Shown in pieces: positions 63,929-64,000 of a stretch of 64,000 bases of DNA. The DNA comes from Sporosarcina cyprini (GTDB lineage: Bacteria > Bacillota > Bacilli > Bacillales_A > Planococcaceae). The notes under the pieces are model-generated. The model made no database searches, was not told the origin of the DNA, and saw nothing but the letters and a program-made list of their open reading frames with translations. The translations under genes were made by a program, and so were the position numbers. Numbering within the stretch: the first letter of the stretch is position 1; each line of letters opens with the position of its first letter. The stretch lies in NCBI RefSeq assembly GCF_022048975.1, contig NZ_JAKMHX010000016.1, positions 124,001 to 188,000 of the forward strand, read 5' to 3'.

Positions 63929-64000
63929 CTCGTATATTTCTAGAACAGCTCGTATCTCGTTTCCAACCACTCGTATAATCCTGGAACAGCTCGTATCTCT
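63929..64000. repeat. helically phased CTCGTAT repeat array (continues past window end)
   Basis: CTCGTAT starts at 63929, 63949, 63970 and 63990 (20, 21, 20 bp). The first two units and spacers (GAACCGCTCGTATATTTCTA and onward) are identical to the start of the 37.2-kb array over about 35 bp, so the two share an origin. Upstream 63720-63920 holds no gene I can support. It lies upstream of the bceR-type gene. Confidence 0.85.

Overview
The window looks like chromosomal DNA of a low-to-mid GC Gram-positive of the Bacillales, most likely Planococcaceae (Sporosarcina-like). Grounds: strong AAGGAGG-type ribosome sites, many TTG/GTG starts, a T-box on argS, BceRS-AB and nreABC modules, a YwaC/RelP-type alarmone synthetase, and a Firmicute-type eutVW-controlled ethanolamine locus. 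The genus is an inference; no rRNA or tRNA is present. Most genes lie on the minus strand, and I see no phage, transposase or CRISPR.

Layout. 1-4.1 kb: end of a histidine-utilisation operon (hutU, hutI, a YjiH-type membrane protein cut by the window edge), with an AraC regulator and a 2-hydroxyacid dehydrogenase upstream. 6.8-13.2 kb: nearly complete molybdenum-cofactor set (moaA, mobA, moaD, moaE, mobB, moeA, moaC, moaB, moeB). 13.2-16 kb: nreABC oxygen/nitrate sensing system plus a hemerythrin protein, which fits a use of Moco in nitrate respiration. 16.4-30 kb: accessory region with a lipoprotein, a two-component system with a DUF6176 protein, a BcrA-type ABC exporter, a RelP synthetase, and an unusual cluster (degenerate ABC-LytTR regulator, ABC exporter, 26-residue membrane peptide, M50 protease), then thioredoxin-like, LysR and MOSC genes.

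30-44.5 kb: serine hydrolase, a ribonucleotide reductase operon (nrdE, flavodoxin, nrdF) behind a cobalamin riboswitch, an erythromycin-esterase-like gene, argS behind a T-box, then a shrunken NrdE-like protein that lacks the reductase catalytic residues and has its own cobalamin riboswitch, a chemoreceptor and mdh. 44.5-57.3 kb: ethanolamine microcompartment locus (BMC shell proteins, PduL, EutE, EutL, EutC, EutB, EutA, EutP, EutS, EutH, EutV, EutW) with two antiterminator-type leaders. 57.4-63.7 kb: an AGCS amino-acid:cation symporter with a structured leader and a complete BceRS-AB-type peptide-detoxification module.

Three signals stand out. (1) Intergenic arrays in which a heptamer (CTCGTAT in three places, TTTGGCG in one) recurs every 20 or 21 bp, averaging about 20.5 bp, i.e. 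two DNA helical turns. (2) The catalytically dead mini-NrdE under B12 control. (3) The ABC-LytTR / exporter / micropeptide / M50 protease cluster. A structured repeat at 46.5-46.7 kb, present twice with compensatory changes in three stems, is also notable.
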